This document shows, piece by piece, positions 32,384-44,044 of a DNA stretch of 64,000 nucleotides. The stretch's first letter is position 1. The number at the start of each line of letters is the position of its first letter. The notes under the pieces were generated by a model. That model was not told where the DNA came from and searched no databases. It saw only the letters and a list, made by a program, of their open reading frames with translations. Source of the DNA: Phoronis australis (taxonomy: Eukaryota; Phoronida; Phoronidae); assembly GCA_002633005.1 (NCBI GenBank), contig NMRA01001012.1, forward strand, positions 1 through 64,000, written 5' to 3'. The position numbers and the translations under genes are program-made.

Positions 32384-32755
32384 ATGGTTGGTCTTGGAAG
32401 TGTTGTTTTAGCTTTTCTCGGCACTGGAATTTTGCGTGTAGCTTCTGAACCACAACCACTATACGGTAATGTTGTGAACATATGTGCGGCTTCGAAAACC
32501 TGTAAGGCGCGCGTCACGTCGGTATCTAGCACATTCGTGTCGACCTTTTATAGTTTGAAATCAGCTAGAAGCGACATTGAATGCACCTTAATTTGTAAAA
32601 GAGACTCAGAAAAATGCGTATCTGCTTTGTGGGATAATGCAGTCGGCCTGTGTTATCTGTACTCCCAACAACCCGCTACTAATGGCCACGTTCTTTCGTC
32701 AGCGGAAGCCTCGAACACTGAAGGTAGAAAACTGATATCGTTGGAACCCAAGGTG
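32384..32755 (+). CDS. PAN-CTHRC1-like secreted protein, exon 1
   Basis: Opens with a signal peptide (MVGLGSVVLAFLGTGI then LRVAS). The Met at 32384 is chosen over the upstream in-frame Met at 32336 because it places the hydrophobic core directly at the N-terminus. The mature part has a PAN/apple-like Cys pattern: CAASKTC, then SDIECTLICKRDSEKCVSAL and WDNAVGLCYLYS. PAN modules mediate protein or carbohydrate binding in extracellular proteins. The exon ends at AAGGTG|GTAAGT in phase 0 after LISLEPKV. A pyrimidine-poor TTTCAACAG at 32341-32349 could be the acceptor of a 5'-UTR intron. Confidence 0.7.
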
Positions 32756-34489
32756 GTAAGTTGGTTTCGTCAGAGCCTCACTAACAATCGCATGCACAGC
32801 CATGCTAGAGGTCGCAGAAATCTTGCCTTGCAATTTTTTTCATTGCCTGTATGTCACAGGTTTGGTTCTGGGGCGTCTTGTTCCACTGTCCATTGCGAGT
32901 TTCATTGACAGGCAAATCACTCAGTTATGCTTAAAATGTGGCATAAAGACGTTGAAACCTGAAAAACTGTAGATGCTTTGTTTAAAATTAATGTTTCAAA
33001 ATAATATTATTTCAAATGTGGTTAATGATAACCACAATTATCTTTCCTGCTTGGTCACTCTTTCTAACCGAACACGTTTTTACTGATAACTGGCTCTGTA
33101 AAAACGTCAGCACTTTAGCAAGTTCCTCGGCATATGTTGCTTAGAGCACTCGGAGTTATGTAAGACTTTATCAACAAGTATGTGCATTCAACCAAATATC
33201 AGGGTCGGATCCTGGATTTTGAGTTTAGGGGGGCCAGGGCAGACATTCAAACCCTCGAGCTGCTTAATAATTTTAGGATGGCCATGGCCACCTTGCCCCC
33301 TCTCCCCCTAAACCCGACACTGCTTACGTAAAGTTTATGAGACTGGACCAATTAATGGACTTTTTTACACACTTGCCAGAGTCGGAGAAATGAGTTGTGT
33401 GTCACGAGGAGGTGCTTTTAAAATCAGGTCGCCTCGCATAGCAAGGCGTCAGTGAGTTAAACGTAAAATTATCGCGGAGAAAAATGCCAGCGTAAAAAAC
33501 AAGACGACATTTAGAACTGGCTCGGAGAGAAGTAAGCGATGAAATCTCTGTACTCGGCTATGATGTTTGTTCAAATGTCAAAGTAACTGAGTAACTTTTT
33601 TAGAGTTTTCTAAGCTACGCTACAGCCGGAAACCGGCGGGACCACCGACAAGCGTTCTCTCAAGCAATAGCATTTCTAAAAATAACTCACGGCGTTAGTT
33701 TAATGTTTGAATACCACCTACAATCCTCTGTGAATCCTACAGATAACGAAGGGCAATATCTTAACGCACACAAATCGTCTCCCGGTTTCTAAATAACGCC
33801 ACTGTCAGAACTGAATAAGTCAGTGTATCACTCCACTAACCTTCAGGATTTATGCCGGGGTATCTACTTGAGCATATGCACGTGTTGAAGTTTATTAGGA
33901 CTGTTTCTCGATTGCTTTCCGCTATTAACTGTACGGTCGAAGCACACATAACTATTAGAATTAAAACATACAGTTATTGCTATATACTTGGGGTTCATGG
34001 CAACAAGGCCGTCCCGAATTACACAGCGACACTGGAATCTCGTTGTATTTACCCACAATGTCGTAAGCATTCGTCAGACACATTTGCTGCCTCGTTTTCG
34101 AGCCACTAGAGTTTCATATGTTATTTGTTATATGTTATTCTTAACAAGTTTTTCTCGGTTGCATTTCTCTATTTGTTCTCCCTATGCTAACGAAGTATTA
34201 AGTGTTGTGATGTGGGCTGCAACACCGGCGTGAAAAAGTTTTATAAATTGGACAAATACGCGTGGATGCGTGAGCTGAAATTACTTGCCTTCCCGACATT
34301 AATGAGAAACATGAAAGTGTGCCTGGTTTGAAAAACTAAATCACGCACTTTATTATCTCCATAATAAGGGCGAATAAAAGTTATCTATAAATGCATAAAT
34401 ATATATCCTGTTGAGTGACAATATCTGACGAGTGCAGTTTTCAAATGCATATTATATGCTACTGTTACTGGGAAGCGAAACTTGTCAGT
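32756..34489. other. Intron 1, first part
   Basis: Noncoding except for a possible MITE at 33200-33322. Open frames at 33852-34109 and 33988-34233 lack motifs. Confidence 0.5.
33200..33322. mobile_element. Possible hAT-type MITE
   Basis: The ends CAGGGTCGG and CCGACACTG are inverted near-matches, with TTTAGGGG and CCCCTAAA next inside, as in many short hAT-derived elements. I found no 8-base target duplication, so the call is tentative. Confidence 0.4.
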
Positions 34490-34965
34490 TCGCGTTTATT
34501 CCAGGAATCGTCATGAAAAATGCTTGGAAAACTATGCCTTGACATTGTTGTTGTCTATGCAGAGCAAAAAATCGTTATCACATAAATACATGCAAGGTTG
34601 ATTACATTGAGCCTACTTCAACCGACATTACCACAGTGGCGTTTCATATTTTAATATTTAAATATCCTTTCCAAGAATAGTCATGTAAAAATGCTTGAGA
34701 TTGTGCCTCGGAGATGTTGTTCTCAATACAGGGTAAAAATCGTTATCAGATAAATACACATGTACACAGACGTTCTCTTGTACTAAACAAGGTTGATTGC
34801 ATTCAATTCAACTGACATTACAATAGTCACGTTTAAGTTTGCGTTATTTCCAAGAATCGCCATGAAAAAATGCTTGAAATGCTATTCCCAGAAATTGTTG
34901 TTCACATTGCAGGGTAAAGAATTGTTATCAGAAAAATACAATTGCACAAGCGTTCTCTCCTACTT
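34490..34965 (+). repeat. Diverged tandem repeat, three units of about 175 bases
   Basis: Each unit starts with a variant of TTTCCAAGAATCGTCATGAA then AAATGCTTG, followed by ATTGTTGTT, CAGGGTAAA and ATCGTTATCAGATAAATACA. Units begin near 34495, 34668 and 34847. Copies are clearly diverged and no coding frame is shared. Confidence 0.75.
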
Positions 34966-34991
34966 GGAAAACTTGGTAACATTCCATTCAA

Positions 34992-35915
34992 CGGAGAATG
35001 CCACCCAGTTTATATCAATTCAGATCGAGTGGCTCCACTCGATAACAGCAGGTACAGCTCTTTTACCTGACGGCAGACGGAGGTGTTAAAATTAACTAAT
35101 GACTTTAGAAGTTCGAATGCAGTCTGTTCCAGCAGTTCCCAACACGCTTACTGGGGTCAGCTTATCGCTTGAACTCATAGTTTTACACCAATAAATCATC
35201 AAAATTCGATGTAAAACCCTTGAAAATACATTATTAAACAAACGTTTATTTTATTTTATTTCACTGTTTACGGATTTTTAAGTATTTGAACGTATTCTGT
35301 AGCTTAAAAAGTTCGGTAGGCCAATTTACCGCAAGGTCGGTCGCGGGAGTTTGGGAACTGTTTGGTAATAAATTCAAATTATTCTTTCGTGAAATACAGG
35401 CAGGAGAACATACATGTAGCTGCGTGTTGTAATTTTAAACTTGCGATTTTTCAGTTCGAAGCACACCAAATGCTTGCTATGCAGGCCAGTGGCTCAGAAC
35501 CCGTTCAGGTCCATCGCGGCCGGCCTGAAGACATCGCGAACATAAACCAGCCAAAGTTAGAAACTAAACTTCCAGTAACGAAAACACTGTACTAATGAGC
35601 CAAAGAAAAAAAAACGGTGATTATTTTGGTGAATTAGCCGCAAAACTGCAAATCTACTTACTAGCTCGTCGGGAGCCCCGAAGTTAGTTTTCCTTTACAC
35701 AGAACCGTCAGGGAAAAAGTTATACAGAAACAATGTATATGAATATCGAAGTAAAGAGTCCCCTAGCATCTGACCATAAGATATAAAATGGAGTTATTCC
35801 TTCACAACACCTTTCTGTCAGCAAACACTGAATTAGCATGCGCTCACACCGCCTCGTTGTCAATTAGCAGGTTTATTGCATCTAAAGCCGGTAACCTAAA
35901 TTCGAAGAAGTGTAG
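34992..35915 (+). mobile_element. Kolobok-like element fragment, inverted relative to 52108-53730
   Basis: Reverse-complement match of about 900 bases to 52755-53730, starting at the TIR (GGAGAATGCCACCC). Shared blocks include TATCAATTCAGATCGAGT, CTGACGGCAGACGGAGGTGT, TCGATGTAAAACCCTTGAAA, CTGCAAATCTACTTACT and TCTGTCAGCAAACACTGAAT. The THAP-containing half is missing here. No intact protein frame exists. Confidence 0.75.
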
Positions 35916-36337
35916 GCCCGTAGGCGGGGGGGGGGGTTCGCGGGGTTCGATCCAACTCAGAAAATGTCCATCCCCATCCTCTCCCTTAAAGACAGGATAT
36001 AGGTGGACAACAGCAACGAAATCGTTGCAGCTATTTGTAGCAATGCTAACTACAAGGATAACTAATTTAGTAATCATTCTGAATTTGCTTCCCCTTCAGC
36101 GTGTAGCTGACAGGATTGTCCAGGCGATTAGAGGAGGCTTTATGTTATTCATCGCCATTGAACGGGCGTGGTGGCTACACCTAGACCGGGATCGCAGAGC
36201 TTTTTGGGCACGAAAAGATAACCAATTTTCTTTGGTGCCACATTGCTCTATGGGTATCGTATCCTGATGCTCGGATATGGCCGTGTGGCAGGTTCGCTCT
36301 GGTGGGTGTGGTCAGAGGAGCCACGAGAATGACACTA

Positions 36338-36665
36338 AAAAATTGAGCTAGATCAACTTTTCTGGTAACCACTTCAAACTGCCTTGGAAACCTACTACGT
36401 AATCCACTGTATCAAAAGTAGTCACTGCCAGACAATTTCAGTGGTGGGGAGTGTCTGCCAGACGCTTATAAACAACCCTAGGTAAAAAATTGGGCTAGAT
36501 CAATCCAAGAGGTAGGCCCAACTGCATGAAACCAATTGCAAAATATTCACCGTGAGCCCAGGTATCACGAATGAACACTGCCAGACAAATCTAGTGGTGG
36601 GCTAGCCCCGCCAGAATCGCCCGAATACCCGAGTTGAGGTAGATCAACCCACCAGGTAACTGTTT
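36338..36665 (+). repeat. Tandem repeat, about 145-base unit, 2.3 copies
   Basis: Units begin AATTGAGCTAGATCAAC, AATTGGGCTAGATCAAT and GTTGAGGTAGATCAAC at about 36342, 36488 and 36632. The first two share the later block CACTGCCAGACAA...AGTGGTGGG. Confidence 0.75.
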
Positions 36666-36850
36666 GAAACCATAACTCAACATTACAACCTTACCAACCA
36701 ATCAGTTCAATGGCTGCCATTTTTTCAAGCTTACACTAAGAAAATTCCGCCTTTCACTCGCATGATATTCTGGGAACTTGAGTGATCTTGCTTTGCGAGT
36801 TTCTCGAATCTACGGAACGCTCCCCTGTGACCGAAATATTTCTGTTCGTT
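36662..36850 (+). repeat. Dispersed repeat family, copy 3
   Basis: ACCATAACTCAACATTACAA, CCTTACCAACCAATCAGTTC, AATGGCTGCCATTTT, TGATCTTGC and CTACGGAACGC occur in the same order as in the inverted copy at 61925-62110. The copy runs up to the acceptor of exon 2, so it lies immediately 5' of a coding exon. Confidence 0.7.
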
Positions 36851-36852
36851 AG

Positions 36853-36952
36853 GTGACAGATGATAACAGCGAAGAATGTATTGCCAAGAACTGTTCATCG
36901 GGACTCGGTCATTGTCTCAAAGAGTGTAATAGCAACGCCACCATGTGTGTCG
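36853..36952 (+). CDS. PAN-CTHRC1-like protein, exon 2 (Cys-rich)
   Basis: Exactly 100 bases between acceptor GTTCGTTAG and donor GTCG|GTAAGT, entering in phase 0 and leaving in phase 1. It encodes SEECIAKNCSSGLGHCLKEC and then NSNATMCV, with five Cys in about 25 residues, like a small disulfide-rich (EGF-like or linker) module. One N-glycosylation sequon (N-A-T) is present. The joins on both sides keep frame, which is the main reason to accept so short an exon. Confidence 0.7.
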
Positions 36953-37118
36953 GTAAGTTCAACCACAGACTCCAGTCTGCATAAAGAGATTTTACAACCG
37001 TATTGCGTTTAGGCAGGAGCCAGTTAGGTGAGGAACCAGCACTTCTGCCATTCTGAAATCGAAGCTGCCATGCATCATGTAGGCAAGGGCACTATCTCAT
37101 CCATGATCATGAAGTGTT

Positions 37119-40100
37119 AATGGGGCTATTCAGAGAATTCTCCTCGCGGTGTCGCTGCTGTACTAGTGGTGATTGAATTGCGCATGCGTCACTGTTTGCA
37201 TGTAAACAACTGGTAAAAGATGGAATTGTTATCAAAATACGTCGTCGCGCTAAGCCTTATTACAGGTATTTTCCGTGGTGCACGTCTTCAACAGGTGGCC
37301 ACAAATTTCCAAAAGACCTAAGGTTACTATATTCGTGGACAATTGCGGTCAAAAGGGTCAGCCAACTGATAAAAGTGTGCTGAGGCCCCTTGTGTACTCC
37401 AAGCATTTCCATTTACTTGGTAAGTGTTTAGCAATCAGTTTCTATCAACATCGTTCGGTGATGTTATCCCCACCAGTTACTCCCACTGAATAACAAGACA
37501 AGTTTATTGATTGGAGCTAAGTGTTTCTTTTCGGAAACTCACCCGGAACTCGGATGTCGGGTAGGCTAGCAGCACATATTCATATTGACCTGGGTGGGAG
37601 TGCTCCCAAAATAAGAGGTGTATGGTACGTGACGCTCAGAAGTCAAGGGTGACTTTTTCTCAGCAGTTTCTCTTCAAAGCTATGCTGTGCCCTACAAAAT
37701 TCTCTAGATGAGTGAGTTTCCTTATTTTATAGCAGACCCCACCCCCAGGACTACCAGATTAGTTACCAAATTAACATGAATAAGCCTTTATTCAGTAAGT
37801 GTTGTAACATTGCATTGCAATATAAATATTTACACATAGAATGAATTTTGCTTGTTGAGATCAGAAGCACATTTTAAGTGTCATGAAAAAATACACATTG
37901 TTAAATCACGTTTAGCCCGCTTCACATATTTTGATTCAGATATTAAATAAGACTTGGGTACAAAGATTATTAGTTTCTACATATAAACATGAAGATGAAA
38001 CGTCAAGCATATTCTGCCTTACAAAAGTAATTTGTCTTGTGTTTTCTTTATAATTTGTTAATATTTCTCCCACTTTTCTGTTACAGGTGAGAGAGAACAA
38101 CTGAAAGCAACCGCCTGACCATCTATTTTACCTTTGGACAAAGTGAAAAGCAATCCTTCAGCAATAACCTGAGAGAAATGAACCTAATTCATAAATTCAG
38201 CACTTGATATGCCCGATTAAGGACTCCATTGCAATGTCGTTTCTTTGTATGTATGTATGTGCTTGTTCAGTTTGCCATTTTGTTTTTAAATACAGTGATA
38301 ATTGTTTATTCTGGAATCCCTTGCATAGCAGATACTTATCCAGTTAGCTACAATTGAAAACATAGTATTACTTTTCTTGCATGTGGAACTTTTGTTCATA
38401 GACAAGTTAACACAAACCATAAAATTGTTCAAAGGCCTTCTTGAAAAGCTCTAAAAATAATTACACACACAAACAAATCAAATGCAAACAAAGGGAATAC
38501 TTCATTCTGATCGCTAGACATTTCTATAGGTCAACAGGAAAATGACAATTCGCAAGCGTATTCGGTAATCACTTCAGCTTTATCAAGAATAAGCACAACT
38601 GCACTGTATGGGGCTTTAAAACTGAAGAAATATTGTGGTTTCAATAATTAGTGACAAACTTGCCTGTTGATTAAAAATTTATTTGATTATCAAAGTGTAG
38701 CATTAACAGGCTTTCTACTGACAATAAGACGATCGATGCAGTTACTGAATGTCATTTAACCATAATGTGTACGAAATTGAAAAGTTTTTACCATCAGTAT
38801 AAAGCCTTTCTTCTGATAGGAAAAGTTAATGTCACTCAGTGAGAAAGGACAGGTACTTATACCAGATACGTTTGGTTTTCATTTCACTGGGATCTAGTTT
38901 CAGTGGCCTATAGAAGCGCTTGTAAAAAGGTCCAGTTTCGGCATGTGGCTTTCTTTCACGTAACCTTATTCAGCCTCAATAACATCCACAATTAGACCCT
39001 TGAAGGTAATCATAACAGCAAATCACTTGAATCGTTTTGTGCCCAAAATTGGACCCTGAACTAGACCAGACTGTCACTAGGTCTTCTTTAGCTTCAGTCC
39101 CTCATATTTCTTCCAGGAAAGGAAATAAGCTATTGTCCACACACGACTCATTGCCTATTAAAGGGCATCCTCACCAACGAGGCTGACTTGTGTCGCAGTC
39201 AGATATATTTCCTCTTCATACACAAACAATCCACTGACACATTGTCTTATGGTAACTTAGTACTGCCATTCACATTTCTCCAGGGCCACTGTCTTCTACA
39301 TTGTGCCATGCATCACTGCTGGTGTGTGGAAGTGCTGTGGGAAGAGAACGGAGTAACAAAGCTTGTCTATGTTGCGGCTTGAAGTGGCCTTAAAATATCA
39401 CTGAACCTGAAACGAATGTTGAAATACGAATAATTAAGCACTCCAGGTTGGGTCAAAAATGCTACCCCTGTATTTCAAAAATATGAAATGGTGACTGCTC
39501 TACAATTTCACATAAAATTAAATTGTTACTACTTTCAGAAACCAAGGGTATTTATAATAAGTATTGCATAAAACTAGGTCGTAGCCATAACAATTCTTTA
39601 AACGCATCCATTGTCTGCAAAACATACATTTTTTGCGACAACTTCAAGCCTTTTTTGCCCATTTCAAGCCCTTTTATTTTTGATACTTTCAGCAATTTTA
39701 AACTCCGATTACAAATTCATGGGTCTGTCAAGCATACTTCTAGTCTAAGGCTGAGGGAACGGTTTCTCAGACTTTTTATTTTTCTTCTATAATAGAAGAT
39801 ATTGAAGACTTGGGACATTTAAAAATGATTGACAATCTTTCTGTTGTTTAACAGTAATTACAAATCGTCAGGCACTATCAAAAATGCAATTTTCACAAAA
39901 ATGGTTGTCATTTGAATTTGTAAACCACTTGCAACATTTCAAGGCACGAGTTCAGACTATTCAGTCTCTGAGAATTCAGAAAATGTAATATATTTTTATG
40001 GGTTTACAATTGATAGCAAAACAGGTTCATGAAATAAACTTGAAGGAACTTCATGAAGGTTAAGAATTACCTTACCATGCTCTTTCCCCCAGACATGTTT

Positions 40101-40970
40101 ACCTGTTACTTCCACACATTCAGTTTCACCAAATCTTACAACCCCAACCCCCTATGCCAATCCCTCGATAAGGAAATGAGTAAGTAAATTTAACAAAACG
40201 ACTTACATACCTTTCTTTAAGAATAGCTGTTCCTTTTCAAAGGCTTTGTTCGTTGTCTCCAATATAGAAGGTAGGCATTGACAACAGATCTGCACTGGAT
40301 GGGAGTTAAGATCTTGCTGAGCTACAGAAACCAATTTTTGTCAATTCTGGTACGGTGCAGCCCTCAAACAAAAAAACCAAAGGTCACGTGAAAACAGACA
40401 TGATAGATTTCCTATTTCAACGTGTAATAGATTTCCGGAAGACATATGATAGGAAGTAAACAAATAGTCTAATGCATATTTGCCATAGTGCTTGGATTGT
40501 AATCTTAACTCAATAACCAATATCGAGTTGACAGCATAAACATGCAGCATAGATTGATGTAACTGTCCCTGATAAACCTGTTAGAAATCATTCCGAACAA
40601 TAATCATGTTCTGATGTACGAAAAGATCCCGAGTTTTAAGTCAAGTGTCTTAACACGCATCACAACAAACAAAGATTAACCCGACTGGTGACTGCCGCTA
40701 AGTCGACATCGGCGAGTACCTCAGTTAACAGGCATCAGTAGAATAAACACAGAATAATGGATAAAATAATCACGAACCTTACCTTTGTATAAAGTCGTGC
40801 TTACTTCCTCTCATAGAAGCACCCTTTTTCCGCAATCTCAGATTCAGTTGGCACGGCTGCAAGCCATTTCATCATGTATTTAAAGGGCTCGCGAAATCGA
40901 GGCTGCTTAATCTATCACCACTAGTACACACGCGCCCTCTAGTTATTGTAAATTTCCGAATAGCCCCATT
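37119..40970 (+). mobile_element. TIR DNA transposon with THAP exon
   Basis: Ends AATGGGGCTATTCAGA (left) and the complement of AATGGGGCTATTCGGA (right). Inverted similarity continues to a second shared block TGTACTAGTGGTGAT about 50 bases in. A THAP-like exon lies just inside the left end (37295-37419). THAP zinc fingers are DNA-binding parts of P-element and Kolobok transposases. GTT flanks both ends; a TTAA at the left is TTGT at the right. No catalytic transposase region is recognised in the remaining 3.5 kb, so it is probably non-autonomous or badly decayed. It lies in intron 2. Confidence 0.6.
37295..37419 (+). pseudogene. THAP-domain exon, frameshifted
   Basis: Between acceptor TTCAACAG and donor CTTG|GTAAGT. 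The first frame gives HKFPKDLRLLYSWTIAVKR (the THAP F-P-x-D...W block). After a one-base shift, QPTDKSVL, then YSKHFHL, equivalent to the second half of the zinc site (C-S-x-H-F), but its Cys reads Tyr. Spliced to 38087-38118 the protein would end EREQLKATA and a stop. The zinc site and reading frame are both damaged. Confidence 0.5.
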
Positions 40971-43949
40971 GTTTTAATAGTCACCGTTCACATACTTTGG
41001 CATGTAAGCTCACTGTTAAGATTCCTAGACCCCTATATATTGTTTTACCTAATAACAGTTTCTAATTTTAAATGAAGCATACATATACAAGAAAACACGG
41101 TATTTGTGTTTTTCTTTCGTAATTATCAATAATTCGTACATTCAAGTGACTTAGCAAAGAGGGCAGAAAAGCGGACGATTTTGCAACAATGCAACTTACT
41201 TTTAAGTCACGATGCACATAATCAAAAACGTGTTTGCATAGTCAACTTACATTACGTGAATAGGAAATATTTTGACTACTGCGTGGATGGGGAATTGAGG
41301 AAGCCTACGTGCAGTTTATCCGGCAAGATGAGACTGGAGACAAGGCCAAACTAGGGATCGAAATCTAAACAGTGCACTATCGATGTTTATTGAAAAGGCG
41401 TTTATCACTTTTATCTATTTTAAACTTGTTTGGGGGAATTAGAATAAAAGCGTCGCAGGTAAAGCCCTCTCGTCAATGCAAAACTCGTCGAAATAATATC
41501 TGCAAATGAAGTAACTTGCAAGGCATGGCGCCCGTCACTGACAGACTTGTCCAATACTCTTATGTCGTTCACATGTTTGTTCAATGTGCCATTTTTTAAG
41601 TTCTGGCGAATGACGAATGCCTTCTCCCGTGGGAAAACAATTGTCACGGCGCGACTGGAAATGCTGCTGTCACAACCGTCACTACCACAGTGTCTCACAA
41701 TTGTCATTATTTATTCAAAAATACAAAAATATCGATCAACCTCAGACAGACAACAATGGCGAATGGCGTTAGCACCATCCGAGGCATTGCCTATCGACTT
41801 GCTATCAACAACATATACGAACGTGTAAGACGACTATAATACTTATACCATATCAACGTGCTGATTTATAGCAGCTCAATTATACATAAGTTTATAAGCA
41901 TTTCATAAGTTTACAGTTTAAGAGTTACACTGATATTTTTTTGAAGTGATTAAGTTTGATATTCCAGGGAGTCTGGCCTTTCGTTAAGATATCCCACACT
42001 CTTTTCTTACAAGGAAGAGTGGATAATTTATCTTTTGGGAACAATGTGAACTTTCATTAGAAATGTCAGTTTAGTATGACATAGTATGGGTATTGTATTA
42101 CTTTAAAAAGCAAGTGCTTTTACATGTAAATCGTGACATGTTTCATGGGAACTGCCCCAGAGTTTCTGACGTTTATTCTCAAATAACCAGCTCACAGCTG
42201 CATTCACAGGAAATCAGTACAGAGTTACAACAAAAGCTGGAATAGTACAGAAACCATACGAAATCGGAGAGCAGCAACGAATCAAAACAGAAGTGACAAG
42301 CATTTGCGTTTTATCTCTGCATTTAATGAAGATCGTTTCCGAGTAATATGAATTGCCTGACGGTAACCATTAGAACCACTGACAAAAACGTCAAAGGAGT
42401 GCGCTCCGGATACTAATTGCAGGCGTCATTGCTCTGAAAAGACAACGCATGGAGGAATTAAGTTTTGTATCAAGTCATGTGATTCTGATGACTTATCTTA
42501 ATGTCAGCTTAAGACAGAATGCCATCCCCCAATGTCAGAGGAAAAACAAAAGTCCTGTCCAGGTTTGAGCTCTCCATTGTGTCGGAGGTAGAAAATGCAT
42601 TGCATGACTGACCTACTTTTCAAAGTATTCTGAGTAGAATAGCACGGAGAGATCAATTCATAAAACACTGACAAACTTATTATCTTATGCGCACGGGACT
42701 CTTTTGTTTCATTAGTAGTAGGATTGGAGCATTTTAGAGGTGCTAATAGGACTTTCCAAACCCGGTTGAAGAATTTTATTTGGTCATAGAATTTTTATTT
42801 GAAAAGCAAAATTTTGGAAATGTTAGGACTTATGATGAAACTTTAAATTTCATTTGTCCGGATTACAAACATTTGAACTTATAATTGTATAAAAACAACC
42901 TTCACACCCCTTTTATATTCCTGTTCCATGTTTTCGAGCTTAAAACGAGTAGGTAAACTGACGCTGAAGTGCAAGATAGATTTTGCGTAGGTCTGGTGGT
43001 TATTTCTCGAGCATTAATGTTAACTTTATTTAAGAACTTAACGTTTTACGAGCGTTCAATTTACTTAAACACGGATGTGAGTTCGGCAAAATCGCCGATC
43101 CATATCCCGACAAAATGTACGCATTCTGCTGAGACAGTACCACCGCCTGATCAGGGCCGGCAAAGATCGCTCATTTGAATTATTCGCCTGCTACACTATG
43201 ACTGCAGTTCTTCGTAAGGACAGGAGTTCATGAACCACTATCGTTGGAAAAATTCACCGGATAATTTTCACCAAGCAGAAGTAAATGAAAATGGATATTT
43301 GAAGAAAAAATGAACTAGTACTTGAACCTCTCTGGTTCCCTGCGTGTAGATAACTCGCAGGTATCATTCAGTAACACACGCTTTATCACCGCTTGATGTA
43401 ACCTCGGCTATTTTGGTTGGCTTTGCAACAAAGAAAGAAAATGTCGGACTATCATCGATTTTTAGATTTGTCTTGCAAGAGGCAAAACTGCAACTATTTC
43501 GTTTCTGCAGTATTGTTCAATAACCGCGTGCTTCTAAAGCACATGCATGTACATGTACGATAAATACACATCTGGCCCGTTTAACTGGTGTGTTATTTAT
43601 TTTGTTGATGGAAAGCTGACAAATATATCATCGTATTTAAATATGTAATGTTGAAAACACAGAACCTGTGAACATCCGGAGTCTCGGAAGTTAGCTGTGT
43701 GCCAGCGTGCCAATTGTATTTTATTCCATTTCACAGTCGCTCTTGTCCCCCAAAACTGCAAACGTTTGAAAATGCTTAGGCGGGTGTTGCGCTGTTTTGC
43801 TGCAAACAATTCTCTTCGTAACGATCAACAAGGGTGATCCATAACGTCTCTTGTGACATTATGAGTCCGAAGAACATAAAATGCATGAATTATATAGTCG
43901 TGATAATTGGTAAACTTTGTCTATTCTCAACTGTGTACATTTTTTGCAG
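40971..43949. other. Intron 2, distal part; nothing else recognised
   Basis: AT-rich noncoding DNA between the THAP-bearing transposon and exon 3. Confidence 0.5.
41420..41707 (-). other. Unrecognised open frame
   Basis: 95 codons starting MTIVRHCGSDGCDSSI and ending YSNSPKQV. Mixed polar composition, no membrane span, no motif I know. No splice partners were identified. It may be a chance frame inside intron 2; I list it only because it is among the better-looking open frames of an otherwise empty stretch. Confidence 0.2.
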
Positions 43950-44044
43950 CTAAACTACAGGACTGCTCTGAAATCCCTGTCTCGAACATGCGGCATTTCT
44001 ATTGGAAAGATTTTGAAAATTACAAAGATTCAGGGACTTTGTTG
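43950..44044 (+). CDS. PAN-CTHRC1-like protein, exon 3
   Basis: Follows acceptor CATTTTTTGCAG and enters in phase 1, completing an Ala codon with exon 2. It encodes KLQDCSEIPVSNMRHFYWKD, then FENYKDSGTLL, and leaves in phase 0 at TTG|GTATGT. The W-x-x-x-x-N-Y-x-x-D-x-G block matches the start of the CTHRC1 C-terminal domain. Reading past the donor gives Cys-containing sequence to a stop at 44137, but that extension does not fit the family as well as the splice to exon 4. Confidence 0.7.

Noticed and set aside
33200-33322. Confident hAT MITE
   Set aside because: Ends look right but the flanks show no 8-base duplication, so it is kept only as a low-confidence feature.
34490-34965. Possible CRISPR-like array
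   Set aside because: Units are long, diverged and contiguous without spacers, in an animal intron.
35788-36267. 159-codon frame with a poly-Gly run
   Set aside because: Contains a poly-G tract and repeat-derived sequence; no domain.
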